A stretch of 64,000 nucleotides of DNA from Archegozetes longisetosus (Eukaryota > Arthropoda > Arachnida > Sarcoptiformes > Trhypochthoniidae). Of the stretch, positions 46,585-61,684 are shown piece after piece. How positions within the stretch are numbered: position 1 is the stretch's first letter; every line of letters starts with the position of its first letter. The stretch is taken from assembly GCA_018873245.2 (NCBI GenBank), contig JAEMBT020000009.1, positions 12,497,112-12,561,111 of the forward strand, in the 5' to 3' direction. A model generated the notes under the pieces. It did not search any database. It had not been told where the DNA came from and saw only the letters and a list, made by a program, of their open reading frames with translations. The position numbers and the translations under genes were made by a program.

Positions 46585-49055
46585 TTATTTTGTTTTCAAT
46601 TTCTCTTTTTCACATTCCTTGATTTTTTGATAATTTGCGCTTTCGGTACATATCGGCTCGTATATGCAAGTTGTAGTCTCGTCACAGCATTTATAATGGT
46701 TGCAGTATTTGCAAAGATTTTCATAAAAATGAATTACATTTAAAGGATCATTACTGTCTACAGCCCGTGCATAGATTTGCTTATATAGATATTCAGCAGA
46801 TTTCTTAATATCGTCTTTAGTAAGAAAATATTGATCTAATGGTTTATTAGGCTCTATAGGCTTAGGTTCCTCTTTTTTGAGTCTTTCTTCATTATCCATG
46901 CAAAGAAGAGTGTACTCACCACACAGGATTAAAACGTTTGTATACCTACTTACGACTTTATCTTTATAGTTCCCGTGGTTGGTTATATAAGACTGCCTTC
47001 TAGGGCATTGCTCTCCAGATAAACAGCCAATGGTGAGACAAAATTTACATAGGCGGTTCAAAACCGTTATTATGCTCTCCGCCTTCTCTTCAGCCTTGTC
47101 TAAGATTCGACAGAAAACCAAATAGGCACGTTTATCTTTTCTAATAATGTCTGCCATAGTCGCATTTAATAGTGGATCGAAATCCGGTTTTGAGAAAGCA
47201 GCAGCACAAATAGATGGTAACTCATAATCGCTTACAATGCTACCGGCAGATATAGTTATAGGTTTATCAGAAAGGTTTACTACAGGAACGCGAGCAATCC
47301 CATTTTTGAGGGTAATATTTTGCTCTTTCACATATAGTTTGCGTTTTGAAAGTATTGTTGGATTTGACTGCGTATAACAGTTTGCACTCAGTAAGGTTTT
47401 CTTATAGCTTGGTGCACACTTAACAACCTGCATTCCGTTAGCTGGTACTTCAATATTTTCTATCGCGTGCATTTTGTTTAATACTTTTGGGGATTTTGGG
47501 CTTTTAACATCAATTATTTCGTTTTCCTTGAATGCTGCAGAATTAAACACAATGTTATTATTATAGATATCGATCACCGATTTAGATGCACGATGAAAGT
47601 CATATCCCAACAATAGATCTAAGTGAAATTTTAAAACAACAACAGCAGTTATTGATATAGAACGCTCTTTTTATCATCAAAGACGATAATATCGAGCTGT
47701 ACTTGGCCGCTAATTTTTACAGGCTTTGAGTTAATTCCAGTAATTGGTCTACCTGTATACTTTTCAATGTTAAGACCAAGTTTTAATGCAAGATCATGAG
47801 AAATCATAGTATTCTCTGAACCCGTATCAACCAATGAACAAATTTCACACCCTTTTATTTTTACATAAACAAACATTAATTTGTTTTTACACTTAGGTAC
47901 GTAGGGATGTATAGCTTGCTGAACAGTGTGACTCAGTCCTGCATTGTTTTGTTTAGACCGATAAGGACTGTTTTCTCTTGATCGGTTACCTTGTTTATGC
48001 GGACAATTTCGTAAATGATGTCCAGGTTCTTGACAATTATAACATATACCTTTACCTTCGGTATTTCGACTCTGTGTTAATTTTTCATCAAAATTAAAGT
48101 TAACTCGTTTAGGAGCTGTGTTTCTCCTCGAGTTAAAATCGTCTCTTGGTAGAGAACGTCTGAACTCTGTATTTTGAGAGTTAAACCCATTTCTATTATA
48201 GTTAGGGCTTAAAGATCTGCTATCGCGACTTACGCGTGTCTCATACCTGTCCCAGTTTCGATTGCCACGACGAAAACTGTTTTGACCATTATATTGTCTG
48301 TTTAACTGGTATGAGGCATTATTTTGACGGCTATTATTTTTCAAAGTATGAGTGAGATTTCTTACCATATCTCCAAAATTTTTCATTAAAGTGGATAACT
48401 CTGTTTCCGACCTACTTTCGGAAATCCCAGAAGTTTCACACTCTTCAATGCCACGTTCTATTTGTTTTGCCCTATCTATGAATGCGTTCATAGTTTTAGG
48501 AGCATGAGACCGTAGCACTTTTGCAATATCAGGTTTCATTCCCTGATACATATACTCCATCATATCGCTTTCATTCATGCTATCATCTAATTCGAGACAC
48601 AAATCTCGTTTAGCAAGAATGTAATTATAAACGCTTTCGCCTAAAGCTTGCTTGCGACGCCTTAGCTCGCTGTGTAAATAGCTTTTGTGGTTAGTAGAAA
48701 GTAAGTCTGTGGTGATCAGATGTTTGAGGCTTTTCCAATCTGTTGGAGCATTTACGCCTGCACGCTTAACATTCTGGTCATACCACAGTAGACCATAATC
48801 TCTAAGATATGTGGGAAATTTGCGCAACTTAGCAGCATCATCCCAATTATTTGCATCTGCGTGATACTCGAATTCTCGTAGCCACTTTACGAGTTCTCGG
48901 GTATCGCGACCTGTGAAAGGCTCTAATCTTAAGCTACTAGATGTAGTCATTGACATACGGACTACATCTGATACAATATCTTTAAGTTCCTTAGCCGTCA
49001 AAGCAGTCACTTCTGAACTAGAAGTGGATAACTCAGATTGCCCTCTAATTGGCAT
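46585..49055 (-). mobile_element. Gag-protease part of copy A with Cys-rich modules
   Basis: Starts MPIRGQSELS. A capsid-like helical region (FTGRDTRELVKWLREFEYHA), an Arg/Asn-rich linker and one CCHC knuckle (CYNCQEPGHHLRNC) follow, then the aspartic protease (SLVDTGSENTMIS; LLGYDF-type flap region). Between protease and RT there are repeated LC-X2-C modules (LCKFC, LCKYC; a third, LCIRC, lies at the start of the pol part), each preceded by a similar helical stretch. This insert is not a usual part of Ty3/Gypsy elements. Confidence 0.85.
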
Positions 49056-49290
49056 TTTAATAAAACTAAAAAAAAATCAAAGAAGTGTTTCTTTCCTTTA
49101 TTTGTGTGTTGCTCCTCTGTGATTCAGTCGACGCAACCACCGCGAAGCCGATGCTGGTGACCAATTGCAGACACTGATTACGACCACAGTGCAACCACAC
49201 AATTTTAAGACAAAGGGTAAGAATTGACAACTTCATTTATACTTATAACTTCAATAAATACAACATTGATTTCTATACATCTTCAACTCC

Positions 49291-49309
49291 TATCCCAGCG
49301 GTGCCTCCA
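49291..49309 (-). other. Primer binding site, tRNA-Thr type, copy A
   Basis: TGGAGGCACCGCTGGGATA lies 2 nt inside the LTR and is the complement of the 3' end of animal tRNA-Thr(AGT), which ends ATCCCAGCGGTGCCTCCA. Confidence 0.8.
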
Positions 49310-49311
49310 AT

Positions 49312-49799
49312 TGTAAAGTCTGGATCTTTGATAGGAGCGTGTACGAAATCAATTTTTAAAATATAGCACTTTATTTAACATAACCACAAATTACATAAGA
49401 TTTCACAGGATTTTTAACACTGGAAGAAGAGCGAAAAATTTAGGAAAAACACGACATTTTATAGGAACAATAGGCGGGTTAAGTTGAAAAATATTTTACA
49501 ACGATAGGTTAAATCTTACAAGGTTAATAGCACATTTAGCTATGATTGGAAAATTGTATATTTAGGACATACTTAGGTAGGTTTTAAGAGATGAAATATG
49601 CTTACTATCAGCTGTCTTCATAACTTTTACAGTTGAGACAAGCATGTGAAGATTTCTTTTGTACAAATAAAAAAGTAATCTTTAAGTCAGTAATAAATGT
49701 TGACATATAAGGTGAGTTATGAGAATTAGAGTTTAGAAATATAGGTTATTACAAAATATTATGATATAGGTCTAATTAGGAAACTAAGACGTTATTACA
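49312..49799 (-). repeat. Shared middle LTR (5' LTR of A, 3' LTR of B)
   Basis: 488 bp, differing from the left LTR by about one base. No target duplication flanks it; each side runs directly into an internal region, as expected in a tandem joined through a common LTR. Confidence 0.96.
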
Positions 49800-50188
49800 A
49801 TTCCCCCACCTTATGTTACACGACTCTGTGTAACGCGTTATTGGTTTACATAAATTAACGTGAAAGTAGATTTAATAACAAAAGCAAAAAGAACATTTCT
49901 AAATTATAATAGCATTTAGTTTACAATATTTAGACATTATTTGTCAAAACAAAAAAAAATTATATAAAATGATATTTTTTTTTTTTTAGATATTTAAGAC
50001 TAAGTTTGACATATAAAGAGGTAGTTAGTAAAAAATAAAAGTAGTAGTTATATAAATTTTTATATGTATTTTATCTTTTTTTTTAAATATTTATACTGGA
50101 TTATTTATTCCATGTTTATACCTTGCCCAATTAAATAAAGTAAAAAAAATAGTATAAAATGAATAGTATAAGCGTCAAACTTGAGGTA

Positions 50189-50605
50189 TTAGCGATGATA
50201 TCCATAATATGGCTGTGAGGTAAGGCTTGAGGTATTATAGCACCCATTCGTGCTATTTGAAGGGTAAATGGAAGTTTGAACACCATTTTGAACTTTCGTT
50301 GATGAAGTAGAAGCTTGTTGTCTATTGAAAATGATGTTTAGGATGGCGGAACGAATATCCCTGATCATCGTGCTGCTAGTAGTAAGATGGATGACAATAT
50401 CCGTGATTGATCTACCCAGTTGTCTTGTTGGTTCTTCATCTGGATTCTGCATATTCAATAGTTCGTTTATGAATAAAAGTTGAGTCCTAATGTTGTCGGC
50501 GATTCCTCGAAGTTCATCTATTTCGGTAGGAACTGTTCGGTGTCTATACGGTGTAAATGGTTTTGAAACATCACTATGCCTATGTCTTCGAATTCTATCT
50601 GACAT
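50189..50605 (-). CDS. Accessory 3' ORF of the element, copy B (138 aa)
   Basis: Predicted protein identical to that of 37805-38221. The frame is kept in both copies while nearby non-coding runs vary, consistent with it being a real ORF, though the copies are so young that conservation is weak evidence. Confidence 0.65.
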   Translation of the reverse strand: MSDRIRRHRHSDVSKPFTPYRHRTVPTEIDELRGIADNIRTQLLFINELLNMQNPDEEPTRQLGRSITDIVIHLTTSSTMIRDIRSAILNIIFNRQQASTSSTKVQNGVQTSIYPSNSTNGCYNTSSLTSQPYYGYHR

Positions 50606-53600
50606 ATTGACTATAAAAGTTTTAATAATAATGTTAGACAAGTAGTAGATTTATAGTTTAGTTTTACATAATTCGTTGCTAGCACGAAGTAACTGTGTTT
50701 TGATTATAATGTAGAAAATAGATGACGTTTCGGCGAGTCTGATTCTTAAAAATCAGAAATTGTTTATTAGATGAGACGCGGTGAACAGGTTTTATACGGT
50801 TAAGAAAATATTTGATGTTAAGTTTTCTCAAATGAAAAGTAATGGTAAGTACTATAGACTTAGTAATGTGTGTCTGTCATAGCATAGCACGAAGTTACAG
50901 CGAAATAGTTCATAATGTGGATGATGGATGTCGTTACGGCGAAACTTTTAATATTTTATATGTATATATAAAAAATTAATTAATTAAAGTATTCGGATTA
51001 TAACTGGTCACTATCAAAATTTGTGGATATAATCAGAGTTTTATGTTCTATTTATTAGAGAAATTTGAGATTGTAAAAGTATATGGTTTAAAAGATATTT
51101 ATATTTTAATTTAAGTATGTTTAATTTTTTTAATGTTTGTTTTGGTTGTTAGTTATATGTTTGAATGTTAGATGGCGTCACTGTAAGTCCTTAATATTGT
51201 TGATAAAAAATTAATTTAAGTATTCGGATTATAACGGGTCACTATCAAAATTTTGTGGATATAATCAGGGTTTTAGGTCCTATTTATTAGAGAAATTTGA
51301 GGTTCTAAAAGCATATGGTTTAAAAGATATATATATTTTAATTTAAGTATGTTTAATTTTTTTAATGTTTGTTTTGGTTGTTAGTTATATGTTTGAATGT
51401 TAGATGGCGTCACTGTAAGTCCTTAGTACTGTTTATAAAAAAATTAATTTAAGTATTCGGATTATAACGGGTCACTATCAAATTTTTGTGGATATAATCA
51501 GGGTTTCATGTCCTATTTATTAGAGAAATTTGAGGTTCTAAAAGCATATGGTTTAAAAGATATATATATTTTAATTCAAGTATATTAAAAAAATTTTAAT
51601 GTTTGTTTTGGTTGTTAGTTATATGTTTGAATGTTAGATGGCGTCACTGTAAGTCCTTATTACTGTTTATAAAAAAAATTAATTTAAGTATTTAGAGCTT
51701 AACGGATCACTATCAAATTTTGTGGATATCATTAGAGTTTTATATTCTATTTATTAGAAAAATTTGAGATTCTCAAATCATACGGTTTAAAAGATATTTA
51801 TATTTTATTTTAAGTTTATCTTCGTTTATCGAACGTTATTTATAGTAGTAGCGGTGCCTCAAACCGGTTATTTTAAAAGTTGAGACACAACAAGGAGTTT
51901 GAGGTTTGGTTACCAAAAGGTTTTTTAATATGTTTTACCATTACGTTATACTTAAACTTTGTTAGCTATACGCATACATCTATTCAGATGTACAGTTAAT
52001 TCCCTCTATAATTGCATACAATAAAAAAAATTATAGTTGTTTTCCTTAATTTTTATATATTTATCTATTAGATTATAATTTTTATAAAGTATTTTTATGT
52101 AATGAAGAAACTACATACTTGATTACTAAAATAAGTTGAATTATAAAATGGAATATATTTATTCCCAAAATGATTATATGTACGATTATTATTTTTTTTT
52201 TAAATTTTTGTTTCCTTTTTTTTCTTTGAACTACATCGTTTATTTACCATAACTTCTAGTAAATGATGTAGTTGTTACAACTCGTTTGATTCGAGTTAAA
52301 GCTATAGGGAAATGGAGGTAAAGGAAAGCCCATCTCCGCCGATGAGTCGTTGATTTTTCTATCATAAAACACCTTATAACTCTGGTGCATTTTCCTGCGC
52401 AACTTCATAAGTTTCAGTACTCCGTTACATAATAGGAGTACAATAATAATAGTAGTTATAACTCCAAAAGAATAACATATTTCTTTAACCATATATGTTC
52501 GGAGTTTTTATGCAGCATTAAGATAATTGTATTTGATTGAAAGTCCGCAATGCACAAATGTGGTTTGAACATTTCTAGAGACAAGTTCGAAGGAAATTTT
52601 ATTTGGAAGTGCGAGTTTTCAAATAGTCTTGAATCTAATTTATTTTGAGACCATTTCCTTCCAATAGTGTTTATAATATCTTTTAGAACAGCAAATGACG
52701 AAACTATTGTAGTTGCTAGGTAATTGTCTAGTTCATTGTTTGGGTTGTTTGGGCTATACGATCGTTTTTGTCTGTTAAACTCTGCATAATATAGTCGTTT
52801 ATGTATAGCTAGAATATCGTTGTCTATTTTACAAAACGTGCTAACAGGCTTTATAAAAGAGAGTTCAAACTGATTTTGACACCATATAATTTGTGTCGGA
52901 ATAGTTTTGTTATTCAGGAGTAATTCATTGCATGGCGATTGGAATTTTATGAATATCACCATATAGTTATAATCAAAAGCATTAGCTGGTGTAATTGATA
53001 AGGTTATAATAGTTGTTAAGAATAAAACTCGCTTGGTTTTCCGAAGAGGAGTTGGGGTTGTTGTCTGTGATATATTTGATTTATTATCAGCTTCTTCGTC
53101 GGATTCCTCATCAGAAACTAATGATTGAGTTTCAGTTACAATATTAGAGTTACGAGCACGTCGTTTAAGTTCAATGGCTTGCACGTTAGCTATATCAACT
53201 GAATTAGAACGTTTTCTTTTATAATAAACAGTTAATCCTATTAAAAGGACGATAATGATTATGATACAAAAGACGAAAGTACTTGATTGATTGTTTATCT
53301 CAATGGAAGGTTTACGGTTATAAAACTGGATTTTACTTATTTCTGCATTATTTTGTTTTGCAATTTCCGTTAGATTTAGTTCGTGTAAAGACGGCATAAG
53401 ATGGAAATTGATTCTTTGACCCCAAGCTGGCATCATACTTAAAGTATTTTGCACATTTACAAGAGAGGACTCGTAAGTTATTGAATTAATGCTAAACGGA
53501 ACACTAGTGGGTACAGCAAAAGCAAAATCAGGACATTCCAAAGTTCGATTATAGATCTTTATTTTAAGTGTGCTGCAGTAAATATAATTCAGTTTATCGG

Positions 53601-56600
53601 ATACTTTCACTTGCATTATTTCTTCATCTACTACAATCTTAGGATCTTCACAAGTAGTTACTTTCCAGAACTTTTTGGAAATTGTGTCAGGAAGGTTTCG
53701 TTGACAAGACGCTGAGCTCGGCATTAGTATCAAGTTTCGTGAAGATTGTGTAATCTGATGCAATGCGGTTACACAGTCTCGAGCAGCGTCATAAATTACC
53801 ATTTTTGGTCCGACATATTCGACAGAACAAAGTTTATCATTATTTTGAGTGTATAAAACAAATGGATCAGCTTCCATTGTATTTGTTCCTTTCCTTTTAG
53901 TGTAAGCTTCAAACTCCATTGAAACAAGAGAGCGGCTTTCATCTATTGTGCATGACTTGGCTCTGGCTAAGTTTAACGGACAATCACAAGGAAGGGTTAT
54001 ATTAAATATTTCAAATAATTTTTCATCCACTATTCCATTTTTCCATTTTCGTGAAATATCTTTTAATCTATCCTTTGTTAACATGAACTTTGATGCCAAA
54101 TTTGCAACTATATGCATTGCCTTCGGCAAATTTTCTTGCAAAGTCCTGAAAGAAGCTGTAAGATCTTGTACTGCTACTCCTATTTCACTTATTTCATTTT
54201 GTAATGTTTGAAGTATCTTTTGGATTTTCATCTGATTTCGCTTGAAATATTCTGCCTCCATCAACATCTCTTCTTGCTTTCTCTTAATTGTTTCTAGCTC
54301 TTCAGCCGTACGGGAACTTTGAACTAGTGATGCAGTAGAGACGCCTATGGTAGTGATTGAAGTGACAACTACTACTGCTAATAAAAATGCGGCGAAAATA
54401 AAACGTTTCTCCCTGTGAACAACTAAATCCTGTTTACTGGAGATGAGTGTACTATTGCAGAAACTTTTACGGGTCTTATAAAATCTTCAATATAAGCATT
54501 ATTACACCAATTTAATAACTCAGTTTGATTACTGATTTCAAATATGGGATTTCTAAATACAACACACGGTGAGTCATAATGAATTTTCATAATTACTCGG
54601 TTTATTCCAGCAATGACAGGTTTGTCAGATTTACGCCACAAAACTGGCGATATTTTAGTCAAGGCAGACTCTACAAAACAGGAACACAGTAAAATCATCA
54701 TTAAGAACAGTATACTTGTTGCTGCATAACCAAATCTATCGACTGGTCGTCTTATACGTTCTGATCTTCTTAGAGGTCTGTCGGTTGTATCAGTATTTAT
54801 GTCCTGTAATCGTGGTAATATAATTAGGGGATCTCGATCTATGCCTAACCATTGATCGTCAATTTCTGTTGCTTCTGAATGATTATCAGATAAGTCTAGT
54901 ATTTGACTTTCTTCTTCAGTTTCACTATTTTCGATTTTGTCCTTCTCTATTAAGCTGTTTTCCACAGGCGTTGTTCTTGATGTTTCATTTAAATTTAAAT
55001 CTTCGTCCATATCTATCCCTTCAGGGTATAGTTCATCATCATCCGACCCCATTTCAAATGATGTGAACCCAGTTGGGTTAAAAAGTTCTGTTCTATCATA
55101 AAATAGTTTCATCCTTGAAACATGTACGTTCATTGTTTCATATTTGTCTCTTATTGATTCGACTGAATAAGTGACCGGACCTATTTGGTCAAGAATTTTA
55201 TACGGTCCATAGAATTGATGTAAAAGCTTTTCTGATTTACCCTTATATCTACGAGGGTTAAAAACTAGAACTAATTGTCCAATTTTGAAGGTTACTTCTC
55301 TTCGTCTTTTATTGTAGTGCTTCGTATTTCGCACTTGAGAGTCCGTTATATATTTACGGGCTAACTCTCGCGCATTTTTGATATATTTGTCCCTGAGTGC
55401 AACATACTGATCCACATCAGAAACACCCAAAGACGGTCTTCCCATTGTTATCTCTGCTGGGAATATAGGTTCTCTCGCATAGGTTAAAACGAAAGGAGAG
55501 TAATGTGTACTTTGTTGAACGCTTGTGTTATAAGCGAATGTTACATGCAGTAAAAACTTATCCCAATCAGACTGTTTGTCTGCTACATAATGAGAAATCA
55601 TTTCTGCTAGTGTTTTATTTAATCGTTCCACAAGCCCATTTGCTTGTGGATGATAACTGGAAGTGCGAATGTGAGCGATTTCATGATTTTCATAAATCTG
55701 TTTACACAAATTGCTCGAAAATACTTTTCCTTGATCTGTAACAATACTATAGGGTGCTCCATGCTTGAAAATGATTTGCTCATCGATAAACTTTGCGACT
55801 TCCCATTTATCAGCTTTTGGCACAGCCTTAGTTTCAGCAAATTTCGTCATATATTCAGTTGCTACTATAATGTTATTGTTGCCGTTGCCTGAGACTGGAA
55901 ATGGTCCTAAAATGTCAATTCCCCATTTTTCAAATGGTCCTCCCACTTTACTGGGACCAATAAACCTGCTTTTTGAAGGTTTGGGGTTTTCTTTGTTTGA
56001 CAATCAACGCATGATTTTACATAGTATTCAATATCCTGATCCATATTTGGCCAGAAAAATCGTTCTTTAATTTTTGCCTTTGTTTTATTGATACCCAAGT
56101 GTGCTGACATGTAATCATCATGAAATGAATAAAGAAGCTCGTGCAAGAGCGACTCAGGTATACAGATTAACAATTTACTTCGCAACCGACTAATAGGATC
56201 GGCAAAGAAAAGTATATTATCTTTTAGAACATACTCCGCTTCATAACAACTCGATTCATCTGATTCAAGTGATTTTATAATGGTACCGAAGAATTTATCC
56301 TCTCTTTGCAGTTTAGACATATTTATCATATTAAAGCGTGAAACATCAGAAGGCACGTCTTGCTCGTCTTCTGATTGCGATATACTAGCCATGGCATACC
56401 TTTCAGTATTTTCAATTATATTTTCAGGAGGATCCACAGGACACCTACTTAGAGCATCAGCGTCCTTCATTAACCGACCGCTGCGGTATACAACATCAAA
56501 GTCGTATTTTTGAAGATGTAAAGCCCATCGTATTAAACGAGGAGAGAGCGTTGACTTTTCTGTTAACCATTTTAGACTTAAATGATCAGTTACTACTGTG

Positions 56601-59600
56601 AATTTCAATCCATGTATATAAGGTGCAAACTTATCAGTAGCATATACAATAGCAAGACACTCTCGCTCAGAGGTACAATAATTGCGTTCTGCTTCACTTA
56701 GCAAACGACTTGCATTTGCTACTAGTTTCCAACCTAGTTCTTCAAGTTGAACCAATTCAGCACCTATCCCTATAAAGCTAGCATCACAACGTACTTCTAA
56801 AGGTTTCTTACTATCGAAATGTGTTAAAACCGGTTCACTGCTTAGAAGAGTTTTCAATTGTGTAAAAGCTTGCATTTGTTCTGGTCCCCATTGAAACCTC
56901 ATATGCTTCTTTGTAAGTCGAGTCAATGGTTCAGCGATTTCAGAAAAATACGGTATAAACTTTCGATAATAAGATGCTCGACCAATAAATCCTCGTACTT
57001 GAGTTAAAGTTTTTGGTATAGGAAAATTTGTTATACCCTTTATTTTATCTGGATCTGTTCGAATTCCGGTTGAGTCTACAACATGTCCCAAAAACTTAAC
57101 TGATTCCATGGCCAATGAGCATTTATTTGGTTTGATTGTAAATCCGGCAGATTTAAGTCTTTGTAATACTTCTCGAATGTGCTTAAGATGACTTGAAAAG
57201 TCTTTACTGAATACCAATATGTCGTCTAAGTAAACTAAGACTGATGAATACTTCAAATTACTTAGAGTTATGTCCATAGCTCGAGCAAAGCAGGCCGGAG
57301 CAGTCTTCAAACCGAAGTTCATTTTTGTATATTCAAATAACCCGTCTTGAGTTATAAATGCAGTCTTTTCACAATCCCTTTTATCTATCTCTATTTGATG
57401 GTAACCACAATTAAGATCGAATGATGAAAAATATTTTGCTCCTTGTAAACTGCTTAATGCAACGCTTATTGAAGGAAGAGGATATACATCACTCTTAGTT
57501 ATACTATTTAATTTTCGATTATCGACGCACATGCGTTTTGTTCCGTCCTTTTATCAACTAGAACTACTGGGGAACTCCAAGGGGACTTAGACCGTACTAT
57601 TATGCCCATATCGAGAAGTTCTTGAACTTGTCGGTTTATTTCCTCTCGAAGAGGTGCAGCATATATGTATGGATTTAGATGTATTGGTGGGTGGTCTTCA
57701 GTATCAATTTTATGTTTGATTATTTTGCAAGTTCCGATATTTGTTGGATCGAAAGCTAACATATCTGCAAATTCATTCATTAAATCTGATAATTGATCCT
57801 GCATCACATCATCAATCTCCGGACCAGTGTCCATAAAGCCGCTAGCAACAGGAATTTGTATAGGCCTTCCGGTTTTATTGTCTACCCATCTTCCATCAGA
57901 GGGTGACCAGCGACCTTTGGTTTCCAATTTCAACGTGTATAAAGGACAATCACGTATTGGTCCATTGTGTCGATAAGATTCCACGATATTCAAAGGAATG
58001 TTACTGCTGACAATAAATTGATGCATTAAGGTGTTCATTTCACGCCATACTCGAAATGGATCATACTGTGCATAAGGCTTATTAGTATTTTCTAAGCGTG
58101 AATATTTAGAAAGATCACAACTCTTTCCTATGTCGCCGTTTAGTTTCAAATGACATATATTACATCGAATACAAAGTTGATCGAAATAATAAAAGATGTT
58201 GAGTATATCATTTGTCTTTAGCTTAGCTAATGCTATCAATAGCTCAAATCGATCAGCCGCGAACTTCATGTCATCAATAAGAGAATCATTTCCCCTCTGG
58301 ATATAATTAGCTTGCCTTGAATATATAGTCTTTGGATAGTCTTTATTGTTCTCTTCTAATTCATCATCAGAATCGAAAAGACTACTGTCGCCCGAATCAA
58401 TGGGACTACTACAATCAGCATCATAAGAAAATCCTGCATTACACTCATAATGATAATTTAAATCATCAATATGGTCCATAACTTCTTGTAATGAGTCTGA
58501 ATATTTATTTGAAGTTTCTTTATTCAAAGTTTTGCTACATTCATATAAGTTTTCAGAGTTTAGCTCGTTAGCATTACTTGTAGCAACATTTCTAGCGATC
58601 TCGTCTTTCTCATTTGCTTCTGTGTTAAAATCACTTCCTGCTATATTTGCATCATATAGAAGAGGATCCATCATAGAACTCAAAATATCAATATCTTCAT
58701 ATAATGCTTCTAGGTTAAGGTTGGTTATTGAGTCGCTACTGAGGCTTTGTAACTCTATATCTTCAAACTCATTATCAAAATGATTGTTTTGAGTGTCATC
58801 AAGTGTATCGTTAGTCAGGAATTCAGAAAGATCAAATGAGGGGTTAGCAAAATTCATTGTTCTCTTCGCATTATCATGATAAGGACCTATTGTATTCATC
58901 GAGTTGCGATAACGATCGATAACTTCCTTTGGAATTTGCCATTCGTTTATAAATTCAGTTATTTTGTTTTCAATTTCTCTTTTTCACATTCCTTGATTTT
59001 TTGATAATTTGCGCTTTCGGTACATATCGGCTCGTATATGCAAGTTGTAGTCTCGTCACAGCATTTATAATGGTTGCAGTATTTGCAAAGATTTTCATAA
59101 AAATGAATTACATTTAAAGGATCATTACTGTCTACAGCCCGTGCATAGATTTGCTTATATAGATATTCAGCAGATTTCTTAATATCGTCTTTAGTAAGAA
59201 AATATTGATCTAATGGTTTATTAGGCTCTATAGGCTTAGGTTCCTCTTTTTTGAGTCTTTCTTCATTATCCATGCAAAGAAGAGTGTACTCACCACACAG
59301 GATTAAAACGTTTGTATACCTACTTACGACTTTATCTTTATAGTTCCCGTGGTTGGTTATATAAGACTGCCTTCTAGGGCATTGCTCTCCAGATAAACAG
59401 CCAATGGTGAGACAAAATTTACATAGGCGGTTCAAAACCGTTATTATGCTCTCCGCCTTCTCTTCAGCCTTGTCTAAGATTCGACAGAAAACCAAATAGG
59501 CACGTTTATCTTTTCTAATAATGTCTGCCATAGTCGCATTTAATAGTGGATCGAAATCCGGTTTTGAGAAAGCAGCAGCACAAATAGATGGTAACTCATA

Positions 59601-61665
59601 ATCGCTTACAATGCTACCGGCAGATATAGTTATAGGTTTATCAGAAAGGTTTACTACAGGAACGCGAGCAATCCCATTTTTGAGGGTAATATTTTGCTCT
59701 TTCACATATAGTTTGCGTTTTGAAAGTATTGTTGGATTTGACTGCGTATAACAGTTTGCACTCAGTAAGGTTTTCTTATAGCTTGGTGCACACTTAACAA
59801 CCTGCATTCCGTTAGCTGGTACTTCAATATTTTCTATCGCGTGCATTTTGTTTAATACTTTTGGGGATTTTGGGCTTTTAACATCAATTATTTCGTTTTC
59901 CTTGAATGCTGCAGAATTAAACACAATGTTATTATTATAGATATCGATCACCGATTTAGATGCACGATGAAAGTCATATCCCAACAATAGATCTAAGTGA
60001 AATTTTAAAACAACAACAGCAGTTATTGATATAGAACGCTCTTTTTATCATCAAAGACGATAATATCGAGCTGTACTTGGCCGCTAATTTTTACAGGCTT
60101 TGAGTTAATTCCAGTAATTGGTCTACCTGTATACTTTTCAATGTTAAGACCAAGTTTTAATGCAAGATCATGAGAAATCATAGTATTCTCTGAACCCGTA
60201 TCAACCAATGAACAAATTTCACACCCTTTTATTTTTACATAAACAAACATTAATTTGTTTTTACACTTAGGTACGTAGGGATGTATAGCTTGCTGAACAG
60301 TGTGACTCAGTCCTGCATTGTTTTGTTTAGACCGATAAGGACTGTTTTCTCTTGATCGGTTACCTTGTTTATGCGGACAATTTCGTAAATGATGTCCAGG
60401 TTCTTGACAATTATAACATATACCTTTACCTTCGGTATTTCGACTCTGTGTTAATTTTTCATCAAAATTAAAGTTAACTCGTTTAGGAGCTGTGTTTCTC
60501 CTCGAGTTAAAATCGTCTCTTGGTAGAGAACGTCTGAACTCTGTATTTTGAGAGTTAAACCCATTTCTATTATAGTTAGGGCTTAAAGATCTGCTATCGC
60601 GACTTACGCGTGTCTCATACCTGTCCCAGTTTCGATTGCCACGACGAAAACTGTTTTGACCATTATATTGTCTGTTTAACTGGTATGAGGCATTATTTTG
60701 ACGGCTATTATTTTTCAAAGTATGAGTGAGATTTCTTACCATATCTCCAAAATTTTTCATTAAAGTGGATAACTCTGTTTCCGACCTACTTTCGGAAATC
60801 CCAGAAGTTTCACACTCTTCAATGCCACGTTCTATTTGTTTTGCCCTATCTATGAATGCGTTCATAGTTTTAGGAGCATGAGACCGTAGCACTTTTGCAA
60901 TATCAGGTTTCATTCCCTGATACATATACTCCATCATATCGCTTTCATTCATGCTATCATCTAATTCGAGACACAAATCTCGTTTAGCAAGAATGTAATT
61001 ATAAACGCTTTCGCCTAAAGCTTGCTTGCGACGCCTTAGCTCGCTGTGTAAATAGCTTTTGTGGTTAGTAGAAAGTAAGTCTGTGGTGATCAGATGTTTG
61101 AGGCTTTTCCAATCTGTTGGAGCATTTACGCCTGCACGCTTAACATTCTGGTCATACCACAGTAGACCATAATCTCTAAGATATGTGGGAAATTTGCGCA
61201 ACTTAGCAGCATCATCCCAATTATTTGCATCTGCGTGATACTCGAATTCTCGTAGCCACTTTACGAGTTCTCGGGTATCGCGACCTGTGAAAGGCTCTAA
61301 TCTTAAGCTACTAGATGTAGTCATTGACATACGGACTACATCTGATACAATATCTTTAAGTTCCTTAGCCGTCAAAGCAGTCACTTCTGAACTAGAAGTG
61401 GATAACTCAGATTGCCCTCTAATAGGCATTTTAATAAAACTAAAAAAAAATCAAAGAAGTGTTTCTTTCCTTTATTTGTGTGTTGCTCCTCTGTGATTCA
61501 GTCGACGCAACCACCGCGAAGCCGATGCTGGTGACCAATTGCAGACACTGATTACGACCACAGTGCAACCCACACAATTTTAAGACAAAGGGTAAGAATT
61601 GACAACTTCATTTATACTTATAACTTCAATAAATACAACATTGATTTCTATACATCTTCAACTCC

Positions 61666-61684
61666 TATCCCAGCGGTGCCTCCA
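61666..61684 (-). other. Primer binding site, tRNA-Thr type, copy B
   Basis: Same 19-nt sequence and same 2-nt spacing from the LTR as in copy A. Confidence 0.8.
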
